A stretch of 47,621 nt of DNA from Nitrososphaerales archaeon (GCA_030041355.1 JASHNZ010000050.1:1-47621), one strand, 5' to 3'; shown: positions 32,812-41,614, counted from the first letter of the stretch. The notes: generated by a model from the letters alone, not told the origin. Numbers and translations are program-made.

Positions 32812-33043
32812 CATTTTCATACGCTCAAGATTTATTCCTTCTCCGGAGATATGGAGGAGTACTTTTTCCTTTTCGGTACTATCTTGTAAATTCAGAGGTA
32901 CTCTTCCGCACTTAAGGCCTAATTCTTGAGAACGCGTTTGATTTCGACAAACTCCCCGACGAAATTCGAACAACGATGAATAAAATGCAAAGTGTCTATT
33001 AAAGCCACGCTTGGATTATCGTCTATTTTCTCACTAACAATTC

Positions 33044-33051
33044 TTATATAA
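33044..33051 (+). promoter_or_regulatory. Box A of the secreted propeller gene
   Basis: TTATATAA within CTTATATAATTC, about 40 bases before the ATG at 33090; a short leader is implied. Confidence 0.6.
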
Positions 33052-33089
33052 TTCTCCTCCATCTGACGCAGTGAGGTTCTTCTTCAAAA

Positions 33090-34190
33090 ATGAACAAACA
33101 CAAAATAAGGTACTATGTTCTCTCGGTACTAGTCGCATTCGTCTTCCTCGGAATAGGAACATCGCCTTTCGTTGTCGCAGGCGCTTCCAATTCGACGCAG
33201 GCAAGTTCATCTCATGGACTGATCACAACCACTCTCCCCGGAGGTAGGGTAGTTCTTTCCAACTCGATGAATTCTGGCAGCTCTCCTGATGGCATGCTCA
33301 AGGTGCTAGCCAGCGGGCAATCAGACGCGCAGCCAATGGTTCTCTCCGGTGGATACGTCTACTGGTATAACTATGGCAACGGACAGCTTAATCGAGTCAA
33401 AGAGACGGGCGGAGCAGTGGACACCATAACTACGTTCAGCACCTCGGATGGAATTTCCTTTGGGATTGCTGTCCAAGGTGCCTATGTGTACACTTCGTTC
33501 GACAACTATACTTACGGTTTAACTGCCATACTCAAGACCAAGATCTCAAACGGAGCAACCAGTACAATTGAAAGTAGTACTGTATATGTCAACTACGGCG
33601 TAACCACCAGTAGCAAGTACGTCTTCTTTGTACAAACGAATGGAGATATCGAGCGAATGTCATTTACAGGCTCTGGCCTTACAACCATAGCTACAGATCC
33701 TTCCACTCTTCCATGGCAAGTATTGTATTCCAGCAGTTACGTCTACTGGTACGATCTGTGCACTGGTCAAATCGGCAAGGTCTCTCAAAATGGCGGAAAG
33801 ACCACGTTGCTCTCACCTGCGCTGGCAGACTGCGGAACTGCCATCTCGACAGGAATTGAACCAATGACCATAGTCGGGACACACGTCTACTGGACGTTCA
33901 ACTTTGTCAATAGCGCGGATGTGTACAATAATTCCGTCGACGCGGTCTCCACTTCGGGAACAGGCTTCAAGATCCTATACAGCACTACCAGCTCATTCTT
34001 CGGCGGAGTAGATTCCTACAAAACGAGTGTGCTCTTCTCAAATGAAGCTACATCAGACATGTACTCTGTACCCAACACTGGCGGAACTCCAAAACTTCTC
34101 TACAGCGGATACACCTTCCTCGCACTCGGTGTAGTTGGGACAAACGTCTATGCGACAGCCGAGACATATGTTGTAACAGGGAAAGCGTAG
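33090..34190 (+). CDS. Secreted beta-propeller protein (DUF5050-like repeats)
   Basis: 366 residues. Signal peptide 1-31 (YVLSVLVAFVFLGIGTSPFVVAGA region). Repeats centred on VYWYNYGNGQLNRVKETGGA, YVFFVQTNGDIERMS, YVYWYDLCTGQIGKVSQNGG and HVYWTFN occur every 45-50 residues, as in six-bladed propellers. No catalytic motif. A fragment of a second copy lies at 38166-38315. It probably belongs to the cell surface or extracellular milieu. Confidence 0.78.
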   Translation: MNKHKIRYYVLSVLVAFVFLGIGTSPFVVAGASNSTQASSSHGLITTTLPGGRVVLSNSMNSGSSPDGMLKVLASGQSDAQPMVLSGGYVYWYNYGNGQLNRVKETGGAVDTITTFSTSDGISFGIAVQGAYVYTSFDNYTYGLTAILKTKISNGATSTIESSTVYVNYGVTTSSKYVFFVQTNGDIERMSFTGSGLTTIATDPSTLPWQVLYSSSYVYWYDLCTGQIGKVSQNGGKTTLLSPALADCGTAISTGIEPMTIVGTHVYWTFNFVNSADVYNNSVDAVSTSGTGFKILYSTTSSFFGGVDSYKTSVLFSNEATSDMYSVPNTGGTPKLLYSGYTFLALGVVGTNVYATAETYVVTGKA

Positions 34191-34201
34191 CTTACCTGAT
34201 T

Positions 34202-34232
34202 GAGGGCCAAAGCCCTCTCCCCTTTCTTTTTT
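34202..34232 (+). terminator. Hairpin plus T-run after the propeller gene
   Basis: GAGGGC-CAAA-GCCCTC (34202-34217) followed by a pyrimidine tract with six Ts; a classic intrinsic terminator shape. Confidence 0.65.
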
Positions 34233-34397
34233 CAAGCTCCTAGATTTTTGTAGCCCTAACTAATTTTCGTAGCCTTATCTCTAATTACTAGAGTGTGCAC
34301 TCGTGTGAAATTAATCGGCCTAGATGAAAGACAACCTAACGGTATTCAGAAAAAAACGGACTTGCAAAAATTATCTCGGATAAAAAGAGAAAGAATT

Positions 34398-34442
34398 GGT
34401 ACCGGGAGGTCGCCCTTTGGGCTATTCCTCGGTACCTTTTTT
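34398..34442. terminator. Nested hairpin with flanking T/A runs, probably bidirectional terminator
   Basis: GGTACC at both ends pairs (the arms extend through GGGAGG/CCTC with a small bulge) and encloses a second hairpin GCCC-TTT-GGGC. A T-run follows on the plus strand and a T-rich tract on the minus strand, so it can end the minus-strand YVTN gene at 34477. Little else lies between 34233 and 34476. Confidence 0.55.
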
Positions 34443-34476
34443 CTTGAAATGATCCGGTCTATTGAGTCCAAATCAC

Positions 34477-35496
34477 TTAGGTAGCAGCCGCGCCGAGAGG
34501 ACCTGCAAAGCCATCAATTGTCGTGACGACTGTATCTTTCGAATTAATAACCGAGACCGTATTGGAATTGAGGTTGCTGACATACATCTCCTTGTTCGCG
34601 CTGTCGTAGGCGGCGCTAACAGGTTCTGAATTTACGGCAATTGTCGTCACAACCTTGTTCTTCGTGTTGATTACGGTGACCGAGTCGCTGCCGTCGTTCG
34701 TGACAAAGATCTGTTTGTTCGCAGCGTCGTAGCCCACTCCCCACGGCCCCGAGCCTGTACTGATCGTCGCTACAACCTTATTCGTGCTCGTGTCTATGGC
34801 CGAAGCAGTGTTCGATTCATAGTTTGCAACATAGACCTGCTTGTTATTGGCATTGTACGCAATGCCAATCGGGATGGATCCAACTGATATAGTTGCCACA
34901 ACCGTATTTGTCGAGCTACTAATCGCGCTAACGGCGTTCAGTCCAAAATCCGCAACATAGACTTCTTTGTTCGAGGAAGCGTAAGTAACACCTTGGGGCA
35001 CAGAGCCGCTGATAGATATGGTTGCAACAACGGAATTATTCTTCGTCGCTATCGCATACACTGCATTTGCACTCTGGCACGCAATGTACACTTCTTGATT
35101 TGCAGGGTCGTAGACCGCACCACGTGGATCGTCACCCACAGTAATCGTGGCAACGACCTTGTTTGTCTTTGTGTTAATAGCTGACACTGTGTCGGTACCT
35201 CCATTCCCGACGTAGACTTCCTTGTTGTTCGGAGCGTATGTGACAGGCCACGGACCGGATCCGACGGCGACTGTCGTAACTATTTTGTTCGTAGAAGCGC
35301 TCACGACGGCAAGATTGTTTTCTGCGTTGTCAGCTACGTAGATGTACGATGCTTTGCTCTTATCAGGACTCGACACTGTTGACGAGGGCGAGCTATACGC
35401 GGCCGTCCCAAGCAAGTATGTCGGAGAGATGAAGAGAGCGATGACTACGATTGCAGCAAATGCAGGAAGAATTAACTTTCTAGTAAATGGTTTCAT
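34477..35496 (-). CDS. Secreted YVTN beta-propeller protein
   Basis: 339 residues from the ATG at 35494-35496. The longer frame to 35613 is rejected because a TATA box sits about 30 bases before this ATG and the following sequence (KLILPAFAAIVVIALFISPT) is a normal signal peptide. Seven repeats of 42 residues follow the YVTN pattern, for example NKEVYVGNGGTDTVSAINTK and TNKVVATITVGDDPRGAVYD. It is closely related to the protein at 36987-37955. Exported and probably surface associated. Confidence 0.87.
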   Translation of the reverse strand: MKPFTRKLILPAFAAIVVIALFISPTYLLGTAAYSSPSSTVSSPDKSKASYIYVADNAENNLAVVSASTNKIVTTVAVGSGPWPVTYAPNNKEVYVGNGGTDTVSAINTKTNKVVATITVGDDPRGAVYDPANQEVYIACQSANAVYAIATKNNSVVATISISGSVPQGVTYASSNKEVYVADFGLNAVSAISSSTNTVVATISVGSIPIGIAYNANNKQVYVANYESNTASAIDTSTNKVVATISTGSGPWGVGYDAANKQIFVTNDGSDSVTVINTKNKVVTTIAVNSEPVSAAYDSANKEMYVSNLNSNTVSVINSKDTVVTTIDGFAGPLGAAAT

Positions 35497-35520
35497 GTCT
35501 TGTGTGGAAAAAAGTGGACA

Positions 35521-35530
35521 GATATAAGCC
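35521..35530 (-). promoter_or_regulatory. Box A of the minus-strand YVTN gene
   Basis: Minus-strand GGCTTATATC, centred about 30 bases before the ATG at 35496. Confidence 0.6.
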
Positions 35531-35905
35531 TTCGGCAATATTGGAAGGAGGCCAGCAAGCGGCCATCTGAGTAAACCGCATTCTCCCATATATCGAATTT
35601 CAATACATGCCACATTGCGGGCTCCGAAGCTTGAACGCTCAAGGAGGGGGAGACTTCGGTTCAGTCACCCTAAACGACAGAATGTCTGCCGTTAAGTCAG
35701 TATTCTGCCTGCACGGCAGAAAGGTCGTGGTGGGAGCTTTCGGCAGGCTGGTTTCCTATTACGACCAAGCCGATCACGCCTATAGAAGTCTGTAAGACCA
35801 AGCCATCGATGTAGGAACATGGTCAGCTGGCTGGCCACAAAATTTCCTTTGCATGCAATCAATTTCAGCTCGAACAGGAATAAATAATTGGTTTTGTTTA
35901 CTATT
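35531..35905. other. Gap with unexplained open frame (35607-35795)
   Basis: A 62-codon plus-strand frame (containing CGLRSLNAQGGGDFGSVTLN) has fair composition but no recognised match; it could be a decayed transposon gene end. There are no terminal repeats to support that. Confidence 0.3.
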
Positions 35906-35915
35906 TTGTATACAA
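35906..35915. promoter_or_regulatory. Palindromic operator candidate for the RHH-PIN operon
   Basis: TTGTATACAA is a perfect 10-base palindrome ending two bases before the TATA box at 35918. Ribbon-helix-helix antitoxins bind such short palindromes at their own promoter, so this is a likely autoregulatory site. Confidence 0.5.
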
Positions 35916-35917
35916 GG

Positions 35918-35925
35918 TTTATAAG
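35918..35925 (+). promoter_or_regulatory. Box A of the RHH-PIN operon
   Basis: TTTATAAG, 24-31 bases before the ATG at 35949. Confidence 0.65.
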
Positions 35926-35948
35926 AGGAATCGGATCTAGAAGGAATT

Positions 35949-36173
35949 ATGTCAAGTGTCTACAGCATCAGGGTGCCGAAGAAACTCAAAGAGGAAATTG
36001 AGCGACTTGATAACGTGGACTGGCAGAACGAAACTAGAAGCTTTTTGGAGGAGAGAGTTCGAAAGGAGCGGATTGATCGGCAGATCGAAGCTGCTAACAA
36101 AAACAAAAAGCGCATGAAAATTACGCTTAATGTGGCTGAACTCATAAGAGAAGACAGGGAGCACGGCCATTGA
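35949..36173 (+). CDS. Ribbon-helix-helix antitoxin (VapB type)
   Basis: 74 residues. The N-terminal strand SVYSIRVPKKLKEEIERLDN and helix WQNETRSFLEERVRKERI form an RHH (CopG-like) DNA-binding domain. The basic C-terminal half (AANKNKKRMKITLNVAELIR) should bind the toxin. Its TGA stop overlaps the toxin TTG start (TTGA). A palindromic operator and strong TATA box lie directly upstream. Confidence 0.85.
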   Translation: MSSVYSIRVPKKLKEEIERLDNVDWQNETRSFLEERVRKERIDRQIEAANKNKKRMKITLNVAELIREDREHGH

Positions 36174-36670
36174 CGACCTCAGAAAAGGATGCTTCTTCGT
36201 CTTCGTCCTCCGTTGTTCATCCTAATAATCACCAGTACCGTTCTTCTGCCTCTACTCTCATCCTAGACTCCTCGGCTATCGCTTCTATCTTCTTTCCTGA
36301 TAAATTTGAGAAACTAGTTGCAGAAAACATTCAGAAATACGACAATTTCTCAACGATGGACATAGCTTACGCAGAGATCGGGAGCGTTGCTTGGAAGAGC
36401 GCGGTGATATTCAAGCAAGATATCGATCCAATTCGCGAAGCTCTGAGGCAAGCATCAGAATTCATTTCGGATAACTGTAACGTCGTATCGAGCAAAGAAA
36501 TTCTAAATGAAGCGTTTGAACTGGGAACAAAACACAAAGTACAAATCTATGACTCCTTATTCCTGAGTTTGGCCAGACAGCTTAAGACCAAAGTTCTGAC
36601 AACGGACGAAAGATTGCACAACAAGCTCAATGGTATTAAGGAGCTCCGAGGAATTACGCTTCTTCCATAA
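36170..36670 (+). CDS. PIN-domain toxin (VapC type) with Ser-rich N-terminal extension
   Basis: 166 residues from a TTG overlapping the antitoxin stop. The first 28 residues are Ser/His-rich and not part of the fold. PIN residues are D33 (TLILDSSAI), the Glu in AYAEIGS, the Asp in IYDSLFLSLA and the Asp in LTTDERLH. The antitoxin is RHH, unlike the AbrB-linked PIN genes in this window. A decayed duplicate lies at 32410-32811, about 3.8 kb upstream. Confidence 0.88.
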   Translation: MTTSEKDASSSSSSVVHPNNHQYRSSASTLILDSSAIASIFFPDKFEKLVAENIQKYDNFSTMDIAYAEIGSVAWKSAVIFKQDIDPIREALRQASEFISDNCNVVSSKEILNEAFELGTKHKVQIYDSLFLSLARQLKTKVLTTDERLHNKLNGIKELRGITLLP

Positions 36671-36986
36671 AAAACTGTAATGAGTGTTAGCCACAAGTTC
36701 TTGACATTGGGTAGATCGTCAACGAATCTGTGGCAAAGTATGGCTTTGACAGGCTTGTCCCTTGCTCGCTTGATTATAAAGTAAGGTCAACAAACTCCGT
36801 GGAAGAATAGGCAGTGTAATACTTGCAAGATTATAACGAATTTCGCAGCTTCCCATAAGTGAGAATTCCGATTTCGCTTGCCGTAGCTCATTTTGATCAT
36901 AAGAGGGCATTATCAAATGTGGGAATTTGCGAAAGGTTTTTCTCTCAGTAGACATTTCAGCGCAAGCGGTGAACAAATTGCAAAAA
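36671..36986. other. Gap before the YVTN gene
   Basis: About 315 bases without a gene. Minus-strand frames here are shadows. No clear box A is seen for the next gene; the nearest candidate is ATAAGAG near 36899. Confidence 0.35.
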
Positions 36987-37955
36987 ATGAATTCGCTATC
37001 ACTAATCTCTGTCAGTGTCGTACTCCTCTTATTTGTCGTACCTATGCTTACAACAAGTGCGGCAACAAGTGCGACATTCTCTCCCAGCAAAGCGACTGCC
37101 GAAGCTTATGTGGTGAACGATGAATCAGACACGGTCTCTGTGATCAAAGGATCTACAGTAGTTACCACAATTTCCATAGGAAGTGATGCAGAACAAGCCG
37201 CTTATGACCCTACGACACATCAAATCTTTGTAACCAATGGCGGAAGCGGTACAGTTTCGGTGATCGACACGTCAAATAATTCTGTGGTCAATACGATCAG
37301 TGGCTTGAGCTATCCCACAGGCGTAGTGTATGCCCCGAGCAATCACAAGATCTACATTGCCGAATTCACAGGCAATGACGTTGCAGTAGTGAATCCCAAG
37401 AATGATCAAATCGTCACAACCATTGACGTAGGCTCTGCTCCACAGTACCTAGTCTATAGTACTGCAAACAAAGAAGTGTATGTGAGCAATGTCGGGTCAG
37501 ATACTGTTTCTGCAATCAAGACCTCAACCAACACAGTCGTTGCTACGATCACTGTGGGCACAAATCCCAGAGGAATTACTTTCAGCTCTGCCAGCAACGA
37601 CGTCTATGTGACAAACTACGATTCAGCCACTGTCTCCGTAATTAACAAGGCAAACGCCGTTGTAACCACAATATCTGGTTTCACCGATCCGTGGGACGCA
37701 GCTTACAATCCCTCTAACAAAGACGTCTACGTCGTGGATCGAGGCACCAACGATGTCTATCTGGTCAACTCTACAAACTCAATCGTTGCGACGATCACAG
37801 GCATGAGTACTCCGTTTGGAGTCGCGTACTATCCCTATCATCACGAGATGCTGGTTACAAACTGGGGCTATTCGGCAGTCTCTGTAATCAAAGGAACCAC
37901 GGTAGTCGGATCGATCGATGTGGGATCAGATCCTTGGGGAATTGGCGTGAGTTAA
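36987..37955 (+). CDS. Secreted YVTN beta-propeller protein
   Basis: 322 residues from the ATG at 36987; a TTG at 36927 would add a non-hydrophobic leader and is less likely. Signal peptide MNSLSLISVSVVLLLFVVPM, then seven YVTN repeats such as HQIFVTNGGSGTVSVIDTSN and NKEVYVSNVGSDTVSAIKTS. Blades match those of the protein at 34477-35496, so the two are recent paralogues facing opposite directions around the RHH-PIN pair. Extracellular; function unknown. Confidence 0.85.
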   Translation: MNSLSLISVSVVLLLFVVPMLTTSAATSATFSPSKATAEAYVVNDESDTVSVIKGSTVVTTISIGSDAEQAAYDPTTHQIFVTNGGSGTVSVIDTSNNSVVNTISGLSYPTGVVYAPSNHKIYIAEFTGNDVAVVNPKNDQIVTTIDVGSAPQYLVYSTANKEVYVSNVGSDTVSAIKTSTNTVVATITVGTNPRGITFSSASNDVYVTNYDSATVSVINKANAVVTTISGFTDPWDAAYNPSNKDVYVVDRGTNDVYLVNSTNSIVATITGMSTPFGVAYYPYHHEMLVTNWGYSAVSVIKGTTVVGSIDVGSDPWGIGVS

Positions 37956-37965
37956 CGTCTCCTCC

Positions 37966-37981
37966 CTTCCCTCTTTTTTTA
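37966..37981 (+). terminator. Pyrimidine/T-run terminator
   Basis: TCCCTCTTTTTTTAA just after the YVTN stop; oligo-T tracts terminate archaeal RNA polymerase even without a hairpin. Confidence 0.45.
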
Positions 37982-38165
37982 ACAGAGAATGCGCTGTCCC
38001 GAGCAGTTTTGATGCTCGAGAAAGACTGGTCAGAGTACCCAACGAATTCCTATTATCAGAACCCAGTATAACCTATCAAGAAGTCTGAGGAACTCTCGCT
38101 ATTGCAACTAGTCATAAGTTTCGGATGAATGATTTCGTCGACCTGTTCCTTCGTGGATCTTCCTG

Positions 38166-38315
38166 CTAGCTTGGCACTAATAGCATTCATATTCCTCGGA
38201 ATAGGAACGTCGCCTTTCTTTGTTGCAGGAGCGTCCAATACACACTCTCCAAGTTCATCTCATGTACTAATCGAAACCGCCCCCCGGAGGTAAGATTGTT
38301 CTCTCCAAGTCGTTC
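38166..38315 (+). pseudogene. Fragment of a duplicated secreted propeller gene
   Basis: The DNA around TTCCTCGGAATAGGAAC and TTGCAGG(A/C)GC...AGTTCATCTCATG, through GGAGGTAAGATTGTTCTCTCC, matches the signal-peptide and early region of the gene at 33090 (33134-33265). It lacks the ATG region and is frameshifted (extra bases before the GGAGGT block). The rest of the gene is missing. Confidence 0.7.
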
Positions 38316-38357
38316 GCCGCGCGACTTTCCTAGGCCCAAGTCGCACCGGCATTTGAG

Positions 38358-39305
38358 CTAACTAACTTTGATTTCGAAATTGTACGTAAGTGCTGTAGTC
38401 CCGCTCCCCTTGGCGATGCTGAGCGTTGCCTTTTGCATGCCCGAAGAACAAGAACTGGGAACCTTGTACATTACGCTGTTTGGAGACGCCTTGGTGACGT
38501 CAATGTTGGACACCGGCCAGGGTAGAGTCGTGGAGGAGCTAGCGATAGTGAACGCAGAGCCGCACATTTTACCCGTCACTTTGCCGCTCGCAGTATAAAC
38601 AGCGCTGCAACCGCCGATAAGAACCTGATCTCCGCTATACAACGTGACGTAATTGCATTCGTAGTAATTGACTGCGACGCTCCCGCCCGGTTTTATCGCT
38701 TTACTCGAACCTAGAAAACTGAACAACCCGGCCTCATTCTTAAGTTTGGAGTTTCCTTTTTCGACTGTGATCTTGAACGAAGCACTGACGCTGCCGGCTG
38801 TCAGAGTGATAGTGTAGGTTCCCGCAGCGGGAGTAGTCGCGGCTCCATCTCCGCTCCCCGAATCGCAAGCATTTGGATTGTTCGATCCAAACCCGCAGTA
38901 AGAAGTTCCCGCAAAGCCACCCGAGCTGTTTGTCTCGGCGTTCGCCCAGCCGTTAGAGCAATCGCACGCTGAAGTCCATGCGCTCGGGACGCCTGAACTA
39001 CCCTTCACAGTGATTGCAGAATCTGTCGGAAAGCCGCTAGCACTGATGCTGATCCCCGCGTATGCGCCTGTAGGGGCGTACGGTTCAAATGAATCGTAGT
39101 AATGCCCCTGCGCCACAGCTCCAATCGTGACCGTGATCGAAGCTTTCGAACTACTCGCAGATGATGCAGGAAATACTGAGGCCACAGAAAGAGAGAGAAG
39201 AAGCAGAACAATCACAGAAATTAGACCAATCACAGGGAAGAGCTTTCTCACGCTTTTACTCAGAAAGGCTGTCATCCAAATTATCACAGGTTGGTTTTCG
39301 TGCAT
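38358..39305 (-). CDS. Secreted Ig-like / beta-sandwich protein, Cys-rich
   Basis: 315 residues (ATG at 39303-39305; second ATG ten codons in gives a more usual signal peptide). Hydrophobic core LFPVIGLISVIVLLLLSLSV. Then an Ig-like domain (SASGFPTDSAITVKGSSGVP, GTYTITLTAGSVSASFKITV) with inserted Cys clusters (CDC, YCGF, NACDSG), and a second domain (VAVNYYECNYVTLYSGDQVL). Not a known enzyme; probable surface adhesin or structural protein. Confidence 0.7.
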   Translation of the reverse strand: MHENQPVIIWMTAFLSKSVRKLFPVIGLISVIVLLLLSLSVASVFPASSASSSKASITVTIGAVAQGHYYDSFEPYAPTGAYAGISISASGFPTDSAITVKGSSGVPSAWTSACDCSNGWANAETNSSGGFAGTSYCGFGSNNPNACDSGSGDGAATTPAAGTYTITLTAGSVSASFKITVEKGNSKLKNEAGLFSFLGSSKAIKPGGSVAVNYYECNYVTLYSGDQVLIGGCSAVYTASGKVTGKMCGSAFTIASSSTTLPWPVSNIDVTKASPNSVMYKVPSSCSSGMQKATLSIAKGSGTTALTYNFEIKVS

Positions 39306-39394
39306 CTGCTATGATTTATCAGTTTTCTTTTTCCGATAGAGAGGTCCTCTGAGGCTAGAGCCAGAATCAGCGGCAAGAGTAGATATTTCGCATT

Positions 39395-40465
39395 CTACGA
39401 CTCGACTGTAGCTGTGCAACCGAACAGGTCGGTTCCATCAGTCTGTATGTCCTTGACGACTTGATTATTCTTGATCAAAGCCACCACTCCACCGCTTGAA
39501 TAGAAAGGTACGTAATTTGCTTTGCCTAAGCCACAACCCGTGTCACCGCCGCCTACAGGAATGGGAGCGCCTACTGTGTTGTTTTTGTATATTGGATAGA
39601 CCCCAGGGGCCACGTATACCGTCTGAAGCCTGTCGTTAGACCAACTGCCCCAAACGTAGGATCCGATCTTGAGTGTCGTTACTTTTTTTAGAGCAGATGA
39701 GAAAACATAAACACATTCACACAGCTCGCCATTCACGTACACTTCTTTGTTTCCGGAATTCACGGCGACTCCAATTGCATAGTCATCGCTTAATCTGGCA
39801 GTTGCAACAATCTTGTTGGTTATTGGATTTATGGCATTGACGCAGCCATAGCTGCTTGACGATTCTAATGATGCAAAATATACGTTGCCTTTGTTCAGTT
39901 GATCACCGAACTCCGGATAGTAACCACAAGCAGAGATGGCAGTCACTATCTTGTTTGTCGATGGATCGATGACCATATAGTACCCTGGGTCACTGTATGT
40001 TGCTGCATAGATCATTTTACTTGTTGTTGAGTACACGACAGCGGAGGCTGGACCATAGGAGCTAATGTTTATCGATGCTGAGACCACCTCTGTCTTTGCG
40101 TTGATTACATAGACACATTCACAGCTATATCCTCCGACATAGACCATCTCGTTGTTGGGATCATAAGCTGCGCCTATCGTAACGCCGGAGATACTGATTT
40201 CGCCAACGAACCTTGAGCCTTGGATCACTTGTAGATCATCCGACGAGAGGTCTGTAACATAAACGCAGTATGGAACTTTCGTGCAGTCTACCGTGGTTGG
40301 AGCGGACGCGATAGTCATGGAATGAGCTCCAATTCGAACGGGAGCCAAGTTTGGAATTACAGTCTTGTTTGAAGAAGTTCCTGAAGCGACAACTGCTAGA
40401 GATGATAAAAGGAATAACGAAACAAAAAACACGGCGCAGATCATAACTTTCTTACTGCTCATCAT
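39395..40465 (-). CDS. Secreted beta-propeller protein with paired cysteines
   Basis: About 356 residues from the ATG near 40465 (MMSSKKVMICAVFF); a frame to 40582 adds a Phe-rich leader without signal-peptide logic. Propeller repeats are YVTN-like but divergent: EMVYVGGYSCECVYVINAKT, SKMIYAATYSDPGYYMVIDP, NKEVYVNGELCECVYVFSSA. Two blades carry a CEC motif, unusual in this family, perhaps for disulphides or metal. Alternative starts downstream of an upstream TATAAT are possible. Confidence 0.75.
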   Translation of the reverse strand: MMSSKKVMICAVFFVSLFLLSSLAVVASGTSSNKTVIPNLAPVRIGAHSMTIASAPTTVDCTKVPYCVYVTDLSSDDLQVIQGSRFVGEISISGVTIGAAYDPNNEMVYVGGYSCECVYVINAKTEVVSASINISSYGPASAVVYSTTSKMIYAATYSDPGYYMVIDPSTNKIVTAISACGYYPEFGDQLNKGNVYFASLESSSSYGCVNAINPITNKIVATARLSDDYAIGVAVNSGNKEVYVNGELCECVYVFSSALKKVTTLKIGSYVWGSWSNDRLQTVYVAPGVYPIYKNNTVGAPIPVGGGDTGCGLGKANYVPFYSSGGVVALIKNNQVVKDIQTDGTDLFGCTATVES

Positions 40466-40599
40466 GCGAAAATCACACAAAAAGACGACAAACACCGTGG
40501 GAAAAACGTTTCGAAATTTTTGCTTACCAAAGACATAGCATAGCTGAAGTTTGCTGGAAGCATTATAGCTTGACTTCTGCATGCAAGTAAGCTAGGTGT

Positions 40600-40642
40600 G
40601 AAAAAAGATCGTTGGAGGATAGACCAGAACGAGTCTATCCTC
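40600..40642 (-). terminator. Strong hairpin terminator after the G1/neprosin-like gene
   Basis: A perfect 10-base stem (GAGGATAGAC with GTCTATCCTC, loop of 8) at 40615-40642 is followed on the minus strand by a six-T run at 40601-40606. Confidence 0.75.
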
Positions 40643-40682
40643 GTACCGACATCATTTAGGCGTTTAAGCCCGTCATGAGTGA

Positions 40683-41585
40683 CTAGTAGTCGAGAGTTAC
40701 AGAACTCCCGCTGTTAACGACTACTTTCAAGCCGCAACCAGAGACCCAATTGTATGCTGTCCAATCACTTTTTGAGAGAGTCTTCCCGTTGACGGTGATC
40801 CCGCTGAACGTCGTGTGGCCGCTCGCAGGGTATTCGCTGCATTCGGTTACGCTGTATTGCTCCAGCGTGATAAAGGCGACTTGTTGCTCAATGATCGCGC
40901 CATGACTCTTCAATACCGTCTTTGTATTTTTGGTAGCATCTTTTCCGGTTATTGTCCAGTTACAAGTGTACTGACTGTTGCATTTGCTCGCCGTTAGAGT
41001 TCCTACGAGCGTATTTCCCGAACTGACTTTGATAGGGGTGCTGTAGTAAACAACACCGTTGCTGTCTACATACCAGGAAGCAACCACATAGTAATTACCA
41101 CCGAATGCGCCGTTATCACCCCATTGGAGAACTGGCTGGATGATCAGAACAAAGTTGCCGCAATTTGAGAAGCAATTCTGAGTAGCTGGAAACATGTATA
41201 TGATTTGGTCGCTCTGAGTCTTTGGTGCCGTTGGTACCGTGAAGTTTGCCGCCAATGCTTTGATGGGGCTCACATCGGCATACGCGGTCTCATCCCACGT
41301 CAGCGTTGACATTTGCTTAACACAGCTTCGGTAAATCGCTGTATCACCATTCGAATAGGTGACGAGTTCCCTACTCCCTGGTAGATTCACAATTGAAGCT
41401 ATTCCAGATCCAATTGGATGGACGCAGCCTGAAGGGACTGTGCCCATTGGCGTGTGAACCTCTGCTGCTACGCTAGATACCGCCGTCGAAAAAACTGGCG
41501 CTCCTATGCCCACTGAGGAGCTAGCGACGAATAGTGCGATTGCAACCAGTGCGCACCAGACTTTAGCTGATCCGAATCGTTTCAT
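40683..41585 (-). CDS. Secreted G1/neprosin-like beta-sandwich protein (candidate glutamic peptidase)
   Basis: 300 residues from the ATG at 41583-41585, chosen because a TATA box lies 24 bases upstream (an ATG at 41597 is too close to it). Signal peptide 1-30. Core motifs: ANFTVPTAP (113-121), IIYMFPATQN (128-137), IIQPVLQWGDNGAFGGNYYV (148-167), WTITGKDATK, and FITLEQYSV (238-246). Q150 and E242 sit where G1 peptidases carry catalytic Gln (LQTG) and Glu (AEWIVE). The likeness to eqolisin or neprosin is by pattern only. It is a paralogue of the divergent neighbour at 41904. Confidence 0.65.
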   Translation of the reverse strand: MKRFGSAKVWCALVAIALFVASSSVGIGAPVFSTAVSSVAAEVHTPMGTVPSGCVHPIGSGIASIVNLPGSRELVTYSNGDTAIYRSCVKQMSTLTWDETAYADVSPIKALAANFTVPTAPKTQSDQIIYMFPATQNCFSNCGNFVLIIQPVLQWGDNGAFGGNYYVVASWYVDSNGVVYYSTPIKVSSGNTLVGTLTASKCNSQYTCNWTITGKDATKNTKTVLKSHGAIIEQQVAFITLEQYSVTECSEYPASGHTTFSGITVNGKTLSKSDWTAYNWVSGCGLKVVVNSGSSVTLDY

Positions 41586-41603
41586 ATTTAATTCCATTTG
41601 AAG

Positions 41604-41614
41604 TTTCTAAACCT
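41604..41614 (-). promoter_or_regulatory. Box A of the minus-strand G1/neprosin-like gene
   Basis: Minus-strand AGGTTTAGAAA, centred 24 bases before ATG 41585. Confidence 0.45.

Noticed and set aside
32925..33002. 25-codon protein-like remnant (contains AFDFDKLPDEIRTTMNKM)
   Set aside because: Ends in TAA but has no start and a stop just upstream; too short to call, perhaps the end of a lost antitoxin gene.
35607..35795. Possible transposase remnant
   Set aside because: No terminal repeats, target-site duplication or recognisable catalytic motif.
38056..38238. 60-codon minus-strand frame with a fairly natural end (RSTKEQVDEIIHPKLM)
   Set aside because: Overlaps the clearly duplicated propeller fragment on the other strand; no start context.
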